From: an uncultured bacterium
Lineage (GTDB): Bacteria > Krumholzibacteriota > Krumholzibacteriia > LZORAL124-64-63
DNA length: 64,000 nucleotides
Assembly: GCA_903912525.1 (NCBI GenBank)
Contig: CAIWHK010000040.1
Span: 123,654 to 187,653, forward strand
Direction: 5' to 3'
The notes beneath the pieces are model-generated. The model was not told where the DNA came from. It saw only the letters and a program-made list of their open reading frames with translations, and searched no databases. The position numbers and the translations under genes are program-made. Positions 20,155-30,300 of this stretch are shown here, one piece after another. Within the stretch, counting starts at the first letter, position 1, and every line of letters starts with the position of its first letter.

Positions 20155-20862
20155 ATGCGTCTCCCGTTTCACCGGCCTGCCACCTGTCTCGTGATCGGAC
20201 TGGCATTGGTCGCCCTGGCCACCGTCGCCGCCGCGGAACCCGCTGCCGCCGGCCTGCGCCACTGGGCGTTCGGTTGGGATCCGGGCCTCTCGCAGACGGG
20301 CCTGACGGTGCGTTACCGTCCATTGCCCGACTGGGACCTGTCCGTGGCGGCCGGGCCCAACGACTACCGGCGCGACTACGAGAGCGCGCGCCAGAACTGG
20401 GAGGAAGGCGTCGAGGCGGCATCCGGCCAGTTGACGAACAACCGCGAGGAGTCGGGCTGGGTGCGCCTGGCCGCGGCCCGGCGGTTCTGGCAGGAAGACC
20501 GGGTTTCGGTCAGCGGCGTGTGCGCGGCGTTCTACACCTGGCGCGCCCAGGAGGATCGGTTCCGGGAGTACGACACGTTCTCGAACCCGTACCCGGACTA
20601 CGCCAACCGTCGGTATCACTACGATGTCGACACCTGGGCGCTGGCGCTCTCGATCCGGCCCTCGGTCAGGATCTCGCCGCGCATGCAGGTCGAATTCGAG
20701 GGCGGGCTGCACCTGTCGCGCAGCACATCGACCAACGAGTACGAAAAATGGTGGGACGCCGCGCCGGGCTACACGCACGAGCAGGAGACGGTGCACACCA
20801 ACTATTTCCGGACGTTCGGCGGCTTCGAACTGTCGTCCCTGAAGTTCATCTTCTGGTTCTAG
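20155..20862 (+). CDS. Predicted exported beta-rich protein, terminal Phe
   Basis: 235 residues. The signal peptide is visible (LVIGLALVALATVAAAE). The mature part is rich in Trp, Tyr and Arg with alternating strand patterns (WAFGWDPGLS, LTVRYRPLPDWDLSVAAG, LKFIFWF) and ends in Phe. These are features of a small outer-membrane barrel or a porin-like surface protein, about eight strands by length. No family is recognised. A good sigma-70-type promoter lies upstream, and a hairpin follows the stop, so it is probably transcribed alone. Confidence 0.75.
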   Translation: MRLPFHRPATCLVIGLALVALATVAAAEPAAAGLRHWAFGWDPGLSQTGLTVRYRPLPDWDLSVAAGPNDYRRDYESARQNWEEGVEAASGQLTNNREESGWVRLAAARRFWQEDRVSVSGVCAAFYTWRAQEDRFREYDTFSNPYPDYANRRYHYDVDTWALALSIRPSVRISPRMQVEFEGGLHLSRSTSTNEYEKWWDAAPGYTHEQETVHTNYFRTFGGFELSSLKFIFWF

Positions 20863-20881
20863 TCCTCGCCTCTGGACAGCC

Positions 20882-20931
20882 GACCCCCCGTGGTGCCATG
20901 CTCGGTGACGAGCCTGCAGCCACGGGGGGTC
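20882..20931 (+). terminator. Long-stem hairpin
   Basis: GACCCCCCGTGG pairs with CCACGGGGGGTC across a 26-base loop that has its own small GCTCG stem. It lies between the exported protein and the peptidase gene, and its right arm touches the possible ribosome site of the latter. Confidence 0.6.
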
Positions 20932-20936
20932 TTCCT

Positions 20937-22418
20937 TTGTCCACCATCCGCATCGCTTCGTGCATTGCCGTCCTTCTGTTGATCGCCGCGCCGGTGTTCG
21001 CGCAGGCGCCCGACGCGGGCCTGGCCGTCATCACCGCCGACAAGCTTCTGGCCGACGTCGCCCACCTGGCCGACCCGGCGCTGGACGGCCGGCTGGCCGG
21101 TTCGCCCGGATACGTGACGGCCGCGCGCTGGGCGGCCGACCGGTTCGCGTCGCTGGGCCTCGAGCCCGGCGGCGAGGACGGCTACCTGCAGTGGTTCGAC
21201 ATCGAGTACAACGCGTTCACCGCGACGCCGACACTGGCGGTGGCCGGGGCCGACGGTGCGTTCACCGATTGCGCGATCGGGGCCGACTTCACCGCGCGCG
21301 GATTTTCCGGCAGCGGCGACCTGTCATCGTCGGTGGCGTTCGTCGGCTACGGCCTGAGCCAGCCCGACCGCGGGTACGACGACTACGCCGGTCTCGACGT
21401 GACGGGGAAGATCGTCCTCTGCTTCAAGCCCAACCCGTCCTGGGCGCCCGGCGACAGCACCACGTGGGCGCCGGACAGCCAGACGCCGCGGCAGAAATCG
21501 CTGGTTGCGCAGGCGCACGGCGCCATCGGGCTGCTGTGGTTCGAGACCGCGGCGCCCGGCAAGCCGGCGCGCGCGCCCATCGGCAGCGTGCTGCACGGGC
21601 CGGGCGTGATGCCGGAACGGTTCCCACAGTTGGAGATCAGCGAGGCCGTGGCCGAGAACCTGCTGGGCGCCGGCGCGGGCGAGGCCGCGCGGCTGCGCGG
21701 GCTGATCGACCAGGCGAAGAAGCCGCAGTCGCGCGCGCTGGAGGCGACGGCGAAGGTCTCGGTCTACGCCGACTACAGCGCGAAGCACCCGACCTGCAAT
21801 GTCGTCGGCGTGCTGCGCGGCAGCGATCCGCAGCTGGCCGCGCAGGCGCTGGTGATCGGCGGCCATCTCGACCACGTGGGAAGGCAGGGCCCGGGGCTCT
21901 ACTTCCCTGGCGCGAACGACAACGCCTCGGGCGCCTCGGCGGTGCTGCGCCTGGCCGAGGCCTTCACGCGCGCGGGCACGCGGCCGGCCCGCACGGTCGT
22001 GTTCGTGCTGTTCTCCAGCGAGGAGTCGGGTCTGGAGGGTGCCAAGTGGCACGCCGCGCATCCGTTCCTGCCGCTGAAGGACACCCCGGCGATGTTCAAC
22101 CTCGACTGCGTGGCCTGCGGCGACAGCATCCAGGTGGGCTCGGGCAAGACATCGCCCGAATTGTGGGCCCGTGCCCGCGCCCTGGACGAGGCCGGCGACA
22201 GGTTCATGGTCACCCGCACCTGGGCCGACGGCGGCGCCGACGCGACGCCGTTCCATCAGGCGGGCGTCAAGACGCTGTACTGGGTCACCACCAAAAGTTA
22301 CCCGCACCTGCACGCGCCCGCCGACCTGCCCGGGACGCTGAACGGGCCGCTGTACGAGAAACTGGTGCGCCTGTGCTTCCGCACGGCGTGGGACGTGGCG
22401 ATGGGGGGCGGGTCGTGA
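20937..22418 (+). CDS. M28-family zinc aminopeptidase with PA insert
   Basis: 493 residues. The signal peptide IRIASCIAVLLLIAAPVFAQ is clear. A protease-associated insert spans about 85-230. The M28 metal site is visible in order: GGHLDHVG (His), GANDNASG (Asp), FSSEESG (catalytic Glu-Glu), an Asp in FNLDCV, and HLHAPAD (His). The enzyme removes N-terminal residues from peptides outside the cytoplasm. TTG 20937 places the signal peptide at the N terminus; ATG 20898 would add 13 residues. The stop overlaps the beta-lactamase-like gene's GTG. Confidence 0.9.
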   Translation: MSTIRIASCIAVLLLIAAPVFAQAPDAGLAVITADKLLADVAHLADPALDGRLAGSPGYVTAARWAADRFASLGLEPGGEDGYLQWFDIEYNAFTATPTLAVAGADGAFTDCAIGADFTARGFSGSGDLSSSVAFVGYGLSQPDRGYDDYAGLDVTGKIVLCFKPNPSWAPGDSTTWAPDSQTPRQKSLVAQAHGAIGLLWFETAAPGKPARAPIGSVLHGPGVMPERFPQLEISEAVAENLLGAGAGEAARLRGLIDQAKKPQSRALEATAKVSVYADYSAKHPTCNVVGVLRGSDPQLAAQALVIGGHLDHVGRQGPGLYFPGANDNASGASAVLRLAEAFTRAGTRPARTVVFVLFSSEESGLEGAKWHAAHPFLPLKDTPAMFNLDCVACGDSIQVGSGKTSPELWARARALDEAGDRFMVTRTWADGGADATPFHQAGVKTLYWVTTKSYPHLHAPADLPGTLNGPLYEKLVRLCFRTAWDVAMGGGS

Positions 22419-23233
22419 AGACGGCCGGTTGCGCCGGCGCAAGTCGGGCGCTCATCATCGTGGCCGTCGTGGTGGTGTTCGCAACCGCGGCGCTTGCCGC
22501 CGATGAAACCTGGTCCCCGCGCCCTGACTGGGAGCGCTACTTCAAGGATGCCGGGGTCGTCGGGACCATCGTCGTGGCCGATGAGCGCGACGGCGCGCGC
22601 TATGGGTGGAACATTGAGCGCGCCGCAACGCGGTTCTCGCCCGCCTCGACCTTCAAGGTGCCGCACCTCCTGTTCGCCCTCGATGCCGGCGTAGCGCGCG
22701 ACGAGTTCCAGGTCTTCCCGTGGGACGGGACCTCGCGGGACATCGCCGGCTGGAACGCCGACCAGACGCTGCGCTCGTCGCTGCGGTACTCGGTGGTGTG
22801 GCTGTACCAGGAGTTCGCGCGGGCGATCGGCCGCGAGCGGGAGCGCGAATACCTCGCGAAAGGCGACTACGGCAATCGCGTGATCGGTGACGGTGTTGAT
22901 ACGTTCTGGCTGGACGGCTCGCTGCGCATCTCGGCGTTCGAGCAGGTCGCCTTCCTGCAGAAGCTGTACCGCAACCAGCTGCCGTTCGCGGTCGAGCACC
23001 AGCGCCTGGTCAAGGACCTCATGATCAACGAGGCCGGCCGCGACTGGATCCTGCGCGCGAAGACCGGCCGCCAGGCCACCGCCGACGAAAGCGTGGGCTG
23101 GTGGGTCGGCTGGGTCGAGACGCCGCAGGGCGCGGTGTTCTTCGCGCTGAACATGACGATGCCCGGTGGCGCGGCCGATGCGCCGATCGGGCGGGCCGTA
23201 TTGCGCGATCTGGGGGTTTTCCCCCAACCCTGA
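22415..23233 (+). CDS. Class D (OXA-type) beta-lactamase-like protein
   Basis: 272 residues. GTG 22415 overlaps the peptidase stop (GTGA). A signal peptide follows (SRALIIVAVVVVFATAALA). Class D motifs are all present in order: S78-T-F-K81, S126-V-V in YSVVW, WLDGSLRIS near 165, and K216-T-G, followed by GWWVGWVE. These are the catalytic serine, carbamylated lysine, second motif and KTG box. It could hydrolyse beta-lactams or be a sensor domain such as BlaR; no sensor membrane domain is attached. The palindrome at 22427 lies inside the signal-peptide codons and reads GCAGAS. Confidence 0.9.
   Translation: MKTAGCAGASRALIIVAVVVVFATAALAADETWSPRPDWERYFKDAGVVGTIVVADERDGARYGWNIERAATRFSPASTFKVPHLLFALDAGVARDEFQVFPWDGTSRDIAGWNADQTLRSSLRYSVVWLYQEFARAIGREREREYLAKGDYGNRVIGDGVDTFWLDGSLRISAFEQVAFLQKLYRNQLPFAVEHQRLVKDLMINEAGRDWILRAKTGRQATADESVGWWVGWVETPQGAVFFALNMTMPGGAADAPIGRAVLRDLGVFPQP
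22427..22444. repeat. Palindrome copy 7 (left arm GGTT)
   Basis: GGTTGCGCCGGCGCAAGT. The inner 16 bases TTGCGCCGGCGCAAGT match. It is in frame within the n-region of the beta-lactamase-like signal peptide. Confidence 0.85.
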
Positions 23234-23464
23234 AAGTTTCCTTGCCGCCCCGGGCCCCGCTTCGCGCTTCACTCTATTGTATGGCGCGTCGGGGCATGGG
23301 TGATGAGGGACCGATGCCTGGGCTGTTGATGGGATGGACGACAACGATGGGGTGAGCTTCACTCCCCGACCGCCCGCCTTGATGATGATGATGAGGGGGC
23401 CCCTTTGCGCGGGGGGCTCCCTTTTCAGTTTTTTGGGGGCCGCGGGGGCGCTGGCATCTGGCGC

Positions 23465-23482
23465 ACTTGCGCCGGCGCAAGT
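23465..23482. repeat. Palindrome copy 8 (perfect)
   Basis: Perfect 18-mer about 190 bp upstream of HNH paralogue B, the counterpart of copy 4. Half-site repeats follow directly. Confidence 0.97.
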
Positions 23483-23512
23483 GGCGGCGGCGCAAGTGGC
23501 GGCGGCGCAAGT
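23483..23512. repeat. Two 15-bp half-site units
   Basis: GGCGGCGGCGCAAGT twice in tandem, each ending in the GCGCAAGT right arm of the palindrome that precedes them. Confidence 0.85.
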
Positions 23513-23560
23513 GGCGGCGGCGGCGACTGGCCGCGCCGCGGAGGCGCCCCCACCCGCGCC

Positions 23561-23675
23561 GTATACAGTATTCAGCTAAAAATAATGTGTTTTCCGCCTT
23601 GCGGTTGTCTCTTATTTTCGCTATTATTTCGCCATCGATTTCGACCTCAACTTCCTCCCGGAAAACGAGGCCATC
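23561..23675 (+). repeat. Conserved upstream block of HNH paralogue B
   Basis: Begins GTATACAGTATTC and runs to the start codon. It is nearly identical to the block before paralogue A and shows a promoter-like AT-rich stretch and the ACGAGG ribosome site. Confidence 0.85.
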
Positions 23676-24785
23676 ATGGACGTTCTTTCGCTCCACGCAT
23701 TCGCTCCCGACCTGCCGGCCGCCGCCGTCGATGCCTCTCTCCGCCAGGCCTTGGGGGTCTGCGACCGGGCCCGGGAGTGCGCCGTTCTCTGGTTCGCCGA
23801 GATCCAGCGGCGGGACCTGTTCCGGGCACTCGGGTTCGCCAGCCTGGAGATCTACGCGGTCGAGGCGTTGGGATTTTCACCCAATCGATACTGGCAATTC
23901 AAACGATTGGCCGATGACCTGGACCGATTGCCGGTGTTGCGCGAAGCGGTCGCGACCGGCGAACTGGGCTGGACGAAAGCCCAGCAGGTGGCGCGGGTGG
24001 CGACGCCCGAGACCCAGGCGACGTGGGTGATGAAAGCCGCGGTGACCGGGCGGCGGGAGCTGGAGCGGGAGGTCCGGGACTTGCGCCGGCGCAAGTCGGG
24101 GATGGGCCAAGCAGGGCGGGACAAGTCGGTGGCGGGCCAGCCTGAGTCGGCCCGGTCCGGGTCACCCACTCCGCTATTTGCAGAACCTGTACTGGCCCCG
24201 ACCCACCCCCTGCCCGCCACCATCACCCTGCGTGGCGATGGCCTCCAGGTCGCCCGCTTCGAAGCGCTTCTTGAGAAGGCCCACAAGCTGGACCTGATCC
24301 CGGCCGGAACTGACCGCCTGGAGGCCGTGCTGGCCGCGCTGGAATCGCTGGTCACCGGTCAGGCAGGCGCGGCCGCCACCCACGGACCCGCCACGCAGAT
24401 CGTCATCCACCAGTGCCCCGATTGCGGTGCCGCCGCGGCGGTCACCCATCGGGGCGAGCTCCCACTTGCGCCGGCGCAAGTGGCGGCCGCGGCCTGCGAC
24501 GCGCGGGTTCGCACCGCGGGGGGCGCGAACAAGGCCACCACCCCACCGAAGATGAGAGCTGCGGTGCTGGCCCGGGACCGGCACCGATGCACCACACCGG
24601 GCTGTTCCTCAACGCGGTTCCTCGAAGTGCACCACGTCACGCCGCGGGCACAGGGCGGGACCAACCAATTGGCGAATCTGGTCGCCCTTTGTAGCCGGTG
24701 CCACCGATTCGCGCACGAGCACTCCGGAACAAGGGCGCCGGCGCCGGCGCACGGCCGCGCCGACGAGGCAACCGACCGTCGCTGA
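23676..24785 (+). CDS. HNH endonuclease paralogue B (DUF222/13E12-like)
   Basis: 369 residues, strongly similar to paralogue A over the first 140 and last 130 residues. The same blocks appear: GFSPNRYWQFKRLADDL, GWTKAQQVARVATPE, CPDCG, then the HNH core EVHHVTPRAQGG and NLVALCSRCHRFAHE. The palindrome at 24079 occupies the same codons as in A (LRRRK), and the one at 24464 reads LAPAQV as in A. The main difference is a 20-residue insertion directly after the first palindrome. The C terminus lacks the VAGQ repeats of A and ends in an Ala/Arg-rich tail. Function unknown. Confidence 0.88.
   Translation: MDVLSLHAFAPDLPAAAVDASLRQALGVCDRARECAVLWFAEIQRRDLFRALGFASLEIYAVEALGFSPNRYWQFKRLADDLDRLPVLREAVATGELGWTKAQQVARVATPETQATWVMKAAVTGRRELEREVRDLRRRKSGMGQAGRDKSVAGQPESARSGSPTPLFAEPVLAPTHPLPATITLRGDGLQVARFEALLEKAHKLDLIPAGTDRLEAVLAALESLVTGQAGAAATHGPATQIVIHQCPDCGAAAAVTHRGELPLAPAQVAAAACDARVRTAGGANKATTPPKMRAAVLARDRHRCTTPGCSSTRFLEVHHVTPRAQGGTNQLANLVALCSRCHRFAHEHSGTRAPAPAHGRADEATDRR
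24079..24096. repeat. Palindrome copy 9 (perfect)
   Basis: Inside HNH paralogue B near codon 135, read LRRRK. It sits in the same place as copy 3 in paralogue A. Confidence 0.97.
24464..24481. repeat. Palindrome copy 10 (perfect)
   Basis: Inside HNH paralogue B near codon 263, read LAPAQV. Counterpart of copy 2. Confidence 0.97.
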
Positions 24786-24850
24786 CACGCAGCGGCGCCG
24801 GCCGACCACATCCTTGCTCCTGCCGCCCCGTGCCGCTAGACTGGACCATT

Positions 24851-24882
24851 GGACCCGCCCGTACCTTTCGGCGAACGGGTCC
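24851..24882 (+). terminator. Hairpin between HNH B and the lipoprotein gene
   Basis: GGACCCG pairs with CGGGTCC across 18 bases and is followed by TTCC. It may end HNH B transcription or form part of the next gene's leader. Confidence 0.45.
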
Positions 24883-24929
24883 TTCCATACGCCAGTCCCG
24901 CCCGGGGGCGGGGGAAGAACGGTTTTTCC

Positions 24930-27269
24930 ATGCACAGGTTGATCGCGCGCGTGGCCATGGCGGCCGTTGCCCTGGGGATGCTTGTCGGCTGCTCCGGCGG
25001 CAAGAACGCCCAGCACGAGGTGTGGGTCATCGGCCTCGACGGCGGCGACTGGGACATCATCGGGCCCGTGATCGACGCGGGCGGCATGCCCAACCTGAAG
25101 AAGCTGCGCGACGAGGGGGCGTGGGGGCGGCTGCGGAGCGAGCAGCCGCTGCTGTCGCCCGTGTTGTGGACGAGCATCGCGACCGGGCGCTCGCCCGACA
25201 AGCACGGCGTGACGTGGTTCATGTCGACGACGCCCGACGGGCAGAAGATTCCCATCAGCAGTCGCAGCCGGCAGGTGCGCGCAATGTGGGACATCGCCAG
25301 CGAGAACAACCTGAAGGCGGGCGTGATCGGGTGGTGGGCGACGTGGCCGGTCGAACCGATCAACGGGTTCATGGTCAGCGACTATGTGGGGTGGCACAGC
25401 TTCGGGATCACCGGGCGCGGGGTCGATGATGCGGGCAAGGTGTGGCCCGAGGCGTACGCGAAGGATGTGGCGAAGCTGTTGCCGGCGCCCGAGTCGATCC
25501 CACTGCAGCAGGTCAAGCGCATCGTGAACCTGCCCGACGACAAGCTGACGGTGGCCACGGCGGCGACCGACGGGCCGTACAGCAATCCCATCTCGCACCT
25601 CAGGCAGGCGATGGCGACGGCGCGCGGGTACACCGACATCGCGCTCGATCGGCTGGGGAAGGAGCGGCCGCAGTTCCTGGGCATCTACTTCGAGGGCACC
25701 GACGCGGCGATGCACCTGTTCAATAATTTTGCGCCGCCGAAGCAGGCGTGGGTCAGCGATGCGGACTATGCGGCCTACAAGGATGCGGTGGCGGCGTACT
25801 GGTCGTGGCAGGACGAGCTGGTCGGCGAGCTGCTGGCCAGGCGCGGGCCGAACACGACGATCGTCGTCTGCTCGGACCACGGGTACCGCACGGGCGACGA
25901 GCGGTTGAAGGAGGAGCAGGCCGACATCGAACTGGCGGATGCCTCGCACATGATCGACGGCATCTTTGTGCTGAACGGGCCGGGCGTGCGGCCGATCGCG
26001 GAGATCAACGACGCGAGCATCTACGACATCGCCCCGACGGTGATGGCGCTGCTGGACCTGCCGGTGGCGGGCGACCTGAACGGCAAGGTGCTGGCCGGCG
26101 CGCTGACCAGCGAGTTCCGCACGCAGCACCCCGTCAAGCAGGTGGCGACGTGGGAAACGACGCCGCTGCAGCACAGCGGGGGCGCCGTCAACGATCCCGA
26201 GGCGGCGGCGCGCATGGAACAGATGCTGCGCTCGCTGGGCTATGTGGCCGGTGCGAACAACACGGGCTCGGCCGCCTCGCCGGGCGTGGCGGTGGGTGCC
26301 GAGAACGCGGTCAACCTGGCCACCATCTACATGCGGCAGGGCAAGCTGGCTGATGCGATCAAGGTGCTCGAGGCCGAGTACGGGCGGTCGCCCAAGGACA
26401 AGATGGTGCGCCTGAACCTGGCGCAGGCGCAGGCGCGCAGTGGGCGCACCAGCGAGGCGCTGAAGCTGTATCGCGAACTGCGGCACGACGAGCCGCGCGA
26501 CCTGGCCGTGGTCGAGGACTACGCGCACGCGCTGATGGGCGCGGGCCAGTTCACGCACGCGGTGGCCGTGTACGATTCGGGCCTGACGGTCGACCCGAAG
26601 TGGGCGTGGGGCCTGGCGGGCAAGGGCTATGCGTTGCACCGCATGGGCCGCTCGAAGGACGGCGCGCAGCTGGTGACGCAGGCGCAGCAGCTGGATGGGC
26701 GCATGGCGCGCTCGTACTTCTATGCCGGCGTGATCGCGCTGGAGACGGGCAACCGCCCGGTGGCGAAGACCCAGTTGACGCGCGCGCTGGGGCTGGACCC
26801 GACCGACGCGCAGAGCGCGCTGGCGCTGTCGAGCCTGCTGCTCGACACCAACGATGTGGCCGGCGCGCGCGGCGTGCTCGAGCGCACGTTGTCGGCGGCC
26901 GGTTCGGCGCCCGAGCTGGAAGGGCAGCTGGGCTTCGTGCTGATGCAGGCGCGGCTGCCGGCCGAGGCCGTGGTGCACCTGAAGGCGGCGTCCGAGGCGC
27001 GGGTCGCGGCGGGACAGGCCGACCCGATGCTGATGGGCAACCTCGGGATGGCGCAGGCGATGAGCAACGACCTGGACGGGGGCATCGCCACCTTCCGGCG
27101 GATGACGCAGCTGTGGCCCGACAACGCGGATGCGCACGGGCAGCTGGGCGGGTTCCTGGCCCAGGCCGGGCGACCCGAGGATGCGATCCGTGAACTCGAA
27201 CGGGCCGTGCAGCTTGCGCCGGGCAACGCGCAATTCCGTCAGATTCTGGCGCAGGTCCGCGGGCAATAG
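24930..27269 (+). CDS. Lipoprotein: type I phosphodiesterase/alkaline phosphatase domain plus TPR
   Basis: 779 residues. A lipobox LGMLVGC lies near residue 20, so it is anchored to a membrane. The AP-superfamily domain shows GLDGGDWDII, then PVLWTSIATGRSPDKHGV with the nucleophile threonine region, and the late metal ligands in CSDHGYRTGDE and DASHMIDGI. From about residue 440 a TPR array runs to the C terminus. The enzyme class cleaves phosphodiesters or pyrophosphates; some members are phosphoglycerol or nucleotide phosphodiesterases. The ATG at 24930 is chosen because it gives the lipoprotein signal. Fusion to a long TPR region is less usual and suggests a complex. Confidence 0.88.
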   Translation: MHRLIARVAMAAVALGMLVGCSGGKNAQHEVWVIGLDGGDWDIIGPVIDAGGMPNLKKLRDEGAWGRLRSEQPLLSPVLWTSIATGRSPDKHGVTWFMSTTPDGQKIPISSRSRQVRAMWDIASENNLKAGVIGWWATWPVEPINGFMVSDYVGWHSFGITGRGVDDAGKVWPEAYAKDVAKLLPAPESIPLQQVKRIVNLPDDKLTVATAATDGPYSNPISHLRQAMATARGYTDIALDRLGKERPQFLGIYFEGTDAAMHLFNNFAPPKQAWVSDADYAAYKDAVAAYWSWQDELVGELLARRGPNTTIVVCSDHGYRTGDERLKEEQADIELADASHMIDGIFVLNGPGVRPIAEINDASIYDIAPTVMALLDLPVAGDLNGKVLAGALTSEFRTQHPVKQVATWETTPLQHSGGAVNDPEAAARMEQMLRSLGYVAGANNTGSAASPGVAVGAENAVNLATIYMRQGKLADAIKVLEAEYGRSPKDKMVRLNLAQAQARSGRTSEALKLYRELRHDEPRDLAVVEDYAHALMGAGQFTHAVAVYDSGLTVDPKWAWGLAGKGYALHRMGRSKDGAQLVTQAQQLDGRMARSYFYAGVIALETGNRPVAKTQLTRALGLDPTDAQSALALSSLLLDTNDVAGARGVLERTLSAAGSAPELEGQLGFVLMQARLPAEAVVHLKAASEARVAAGQADPMLMGNLGMAQAMSNDLDGGIATFRRMTQLWPDNADAHGQLGGFLAQAGRPEDAIRELERAVQLAPGNAQFRQILAQVRGQ

Positions 27270-27338
27270 TCCGAAGCGCGCCATTGGACCTAAAGATTCG
27301 CGTAAGGACAGCCGATCCGGGGGGGTGAGGAGGATGGA

Positions 27339-30300
27339 ATGTCGGAGCCGCAAACGCCCCCCCAAGGCGTTACAGCACAACATACTGCCCGACGCTGGGT
27401 CGTCTGGGTGGCCGCCGCGCTGGCCCTCGTCGGCAGCGGTGTCAGTCTGGTTGTGTTTCGCAGCGTTCAGCACGGCGAGATCAGGCACGCCGAAAATGAC
27501 TTCCATAACCGCGTCAGCCAGCAGTACTGGGCCGTGCGCGAGAACCTCGGGTTGCACAATGTCGTGCTCCACGCGCTGGCCAGCTACGTCGAGACCACCG
27601 GTGACATCAACCAGGAGAACTTTGCCGCCTTCGTGGCGCCGCTCGTGGCCGAAGTGCCGGGCATCCAGGCGCTCGAGTGGATTCCCGCCGTGCCCGCGGG
27701 CGATCGCGCGGCCTTCGAACAGGCTGTTGCTGCGGCCGACTTCCCCGGCTTTTCAATCGTCGAGCGCGATGCCGCCGATGCGCTGAGTCCGGCCGCCGGG
27801 CGCGGGATTTTCTATCCGGTACGCTGTGCCTTCCCACTCGAGTCCAACCGCAAGGCCCTCGGGTTCGATCTCGGATCGGAGCCGGTGCGTCGCGCCGCCC
27901 TCATGCGCGCGGCCGAGACTCGCCAGTTGTCCGCCACCGCGCCGGTCCGCCTGTTGCAGGAGCAGGGGGCGCAGAACGCATGGCTCTCTTTCATGCCCGT
28001 TTGGGGCGCACAGGAAGCAGGCGGCGCGTCGCATCAGCTCCGCGGCTACGTCCTGGGCGTATTCCGCGCCGGGGACGTCATCGCCGACGCGCTGCAGGCC
28101 GTTCCCGACGCCCCGCTGCCGATGGAGATCACCGACCTCGATGCGGGCGGGCCTGCGCGCGTGTTCGGGAACGACGTCGATGAGCTGATGGCGCGCGGCG
28201 GGCTGTCGCGCGACCTGGAGATGTCCGTCGGCGGGCGGCAATGGCAGGTGCGATTCGTGTCGCCGCGGTTGGCGACCGCGTCGCTGGCGTCGTGGCTGGC
28301 GCTGGCCGTCAGCGCGATCCTGACCTGGCTCGTCAGCGCCGCATTCGTGATGCTGGCGCGCAGTCGCGCCAACGCCGAGCGGTTGATCGCCGAGCGCACC
28401 GCCGAGTTGCGCGAGTCGAACGAACGGCTGCGCACCGTGGCCGACCTCTCGACGGACTTCGTGTACTGGCGCGGCGTCGACGGACGCCTGAATTACGTCT
28501 CGCCGGCCGCACATGCCGTCACCGGCTACCATCCGGCGGAGTTCTACGCGCAACCGGGACTGCTGGACGCCTTGGTGGCGCCCGAGGACCGCGAGCGCTG
28601 GCAGCACCGCCAGAAGGCGGCCCGGGCCGGACTGGCCCTCGAGCCCGCCGAAATCGCCTTTGTCGCGCTTGACGGCAGCCGCCGCATGTTGCGCCACCGC
28701 AGCCGCCCGGTCATGGACCCGGAGCATGGCCTGGTCGGCCAGCGCGCCAGCCTGACGGATATCACCGAAGCCAAGCTGAGCGACGAATCGCGGGACCGCG
28801 AACGCCGGCTGTTCATCGGCGGGCCGGTCGTTGTGTTCCGCTGGCGCGTGGGCGGCGACTGGCCGGTCGAGTACGTGTCGCCGAACGTCCGCAACCTGCT
28901 CGGGGTCGAACCGGAGGAACTCATCAGCGGCAGCGTCCACTACCTGGACCTGATCCAGCCGGAGGATCGTCAGCGCGCCCTGGACAATGCGCGACGGATG
29001 GCGGACTCGGGACAGGCGAGCTTCCAGCAGAGCTACCGCCTGTTTGGCCGTTCCGGGCGCATACTGCACGTTCTGGACTTCACGGTCCTCGTGCGCGACG
29101 CCGACGGCGTGGTCACGCACCACGAAGGGTACCTGCAGGACGTCTCCGAGCGCGAGGAGGTGCGCCACCAGTTGGAGATCAGCAAACAACAGCTGGATCT
29201 GGCCATCACTGGCGCCAACCTCGGGCTGTGGGACTGGAACGTGGTCACTGGAGAGGTGCGCTTCAGCGACGGATTTGCCGCCATGCTCGGCTACGGTCCC
29301 GGCGAACTTGCGCCGCATGTGGACACCTGGAAGCACCTCGTGCACCCGGACGACCTGGCCCAGGTGATGGCCGTGCTGCAGGCGCACCTTGAGGGCGCCA
29401 CGCAGCAATACGAAACCGAGCATCGCCTTCGGCACCGCGACGGGCACTTGATCTGGGTTTTGGATCGGGGTCGCGTCCTTGAGCGCGACGGGGCCGGGCG
29501 GGCGCTGCGCGCGGCCGGTACGCACCTGGACATCACCGATCTGCGCCGGGTGAACGAACGCTACCAGGCAGGGCTGGCCCTGCGTGAGCGGATCAGCCAG
29601 GCGCTGGCGCGGTGCACGGAATTCGATGAGATCGCCGAAATAGCGCAGTCGATGATGGCTGACGCCGCGCGATTCGTCGGCGCCGCGGTCTCGTTCATCG
29701 TGCGCCTGGACGGCAGCGACGAGAGCCTGCGGGTCATCAACTCGTGGGGGGCCGAGCCGGACTCGGCCGGTGGCGCGGCCCGGGTCTGGATGCTGGGCGG
29801 CCGGTTCTCGGCGTGGTGGCCGCTGACCGAGAACCTGCGCGAGCCGCAACTGGTCGACATCAGGCGCGTGGACCTGCCGCCGGCGATGCGGGACTACCTG
29901 CGCGACCAGGGCGCGCGCAGTATCGTCATGATGGTCGTCCCGGTGGGATCGGATGTGCGCTACCTGGTGGCGTTCGCGGCCCGCCGGCTGGCGACGGCCT
30001 GGGAGGCGCCGGACGCCGAGTTCCTGCGGGTGCTGCGCGATGCCTTCGCGTTCGCCCAGCAGCGCGTCGAGCTGAACCGCCAGAACGAGCAGACGCGCCG
30101 CCAGTTGGTCGTGGCGCTCGATCGCGCCGAGCAGGCCAACAAGGTGAAGATCACCTTCCTGGCGCGGATGAGCCACGAGATCCGCACGCCGATGACGGCC
30201 ATCGTCGGCCTGGCCGATGTGCTGCGCCGCTCGCGCACCGACCTGGACGAGAAGACCCGCGCCTGGCTGGAGCAGATCCACCGCAACGCCGACCACCTGA

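Larger units (their letters stand above)
23234..23675. other. Intergenic region upstream of HNH paralogue B
   Basis: No gene. It holds palindrome copy 8, two 15-bp half-site units, a GATGATGATGATGA run and the conserved AT-rich HNH upstream block. Confidence 0.6.

Noticed and set aside
23465..23512. CRISPR-like array
   Set aside because: The repeat units are directly adjacent half-sites with no unique spacers, and no cas genes are present.
24731..24752. A palindrome at the 3' end of HNH paralogue B
   Set aside because: The sequence is a GCGCCGGC run without either TTG/CAA arm.
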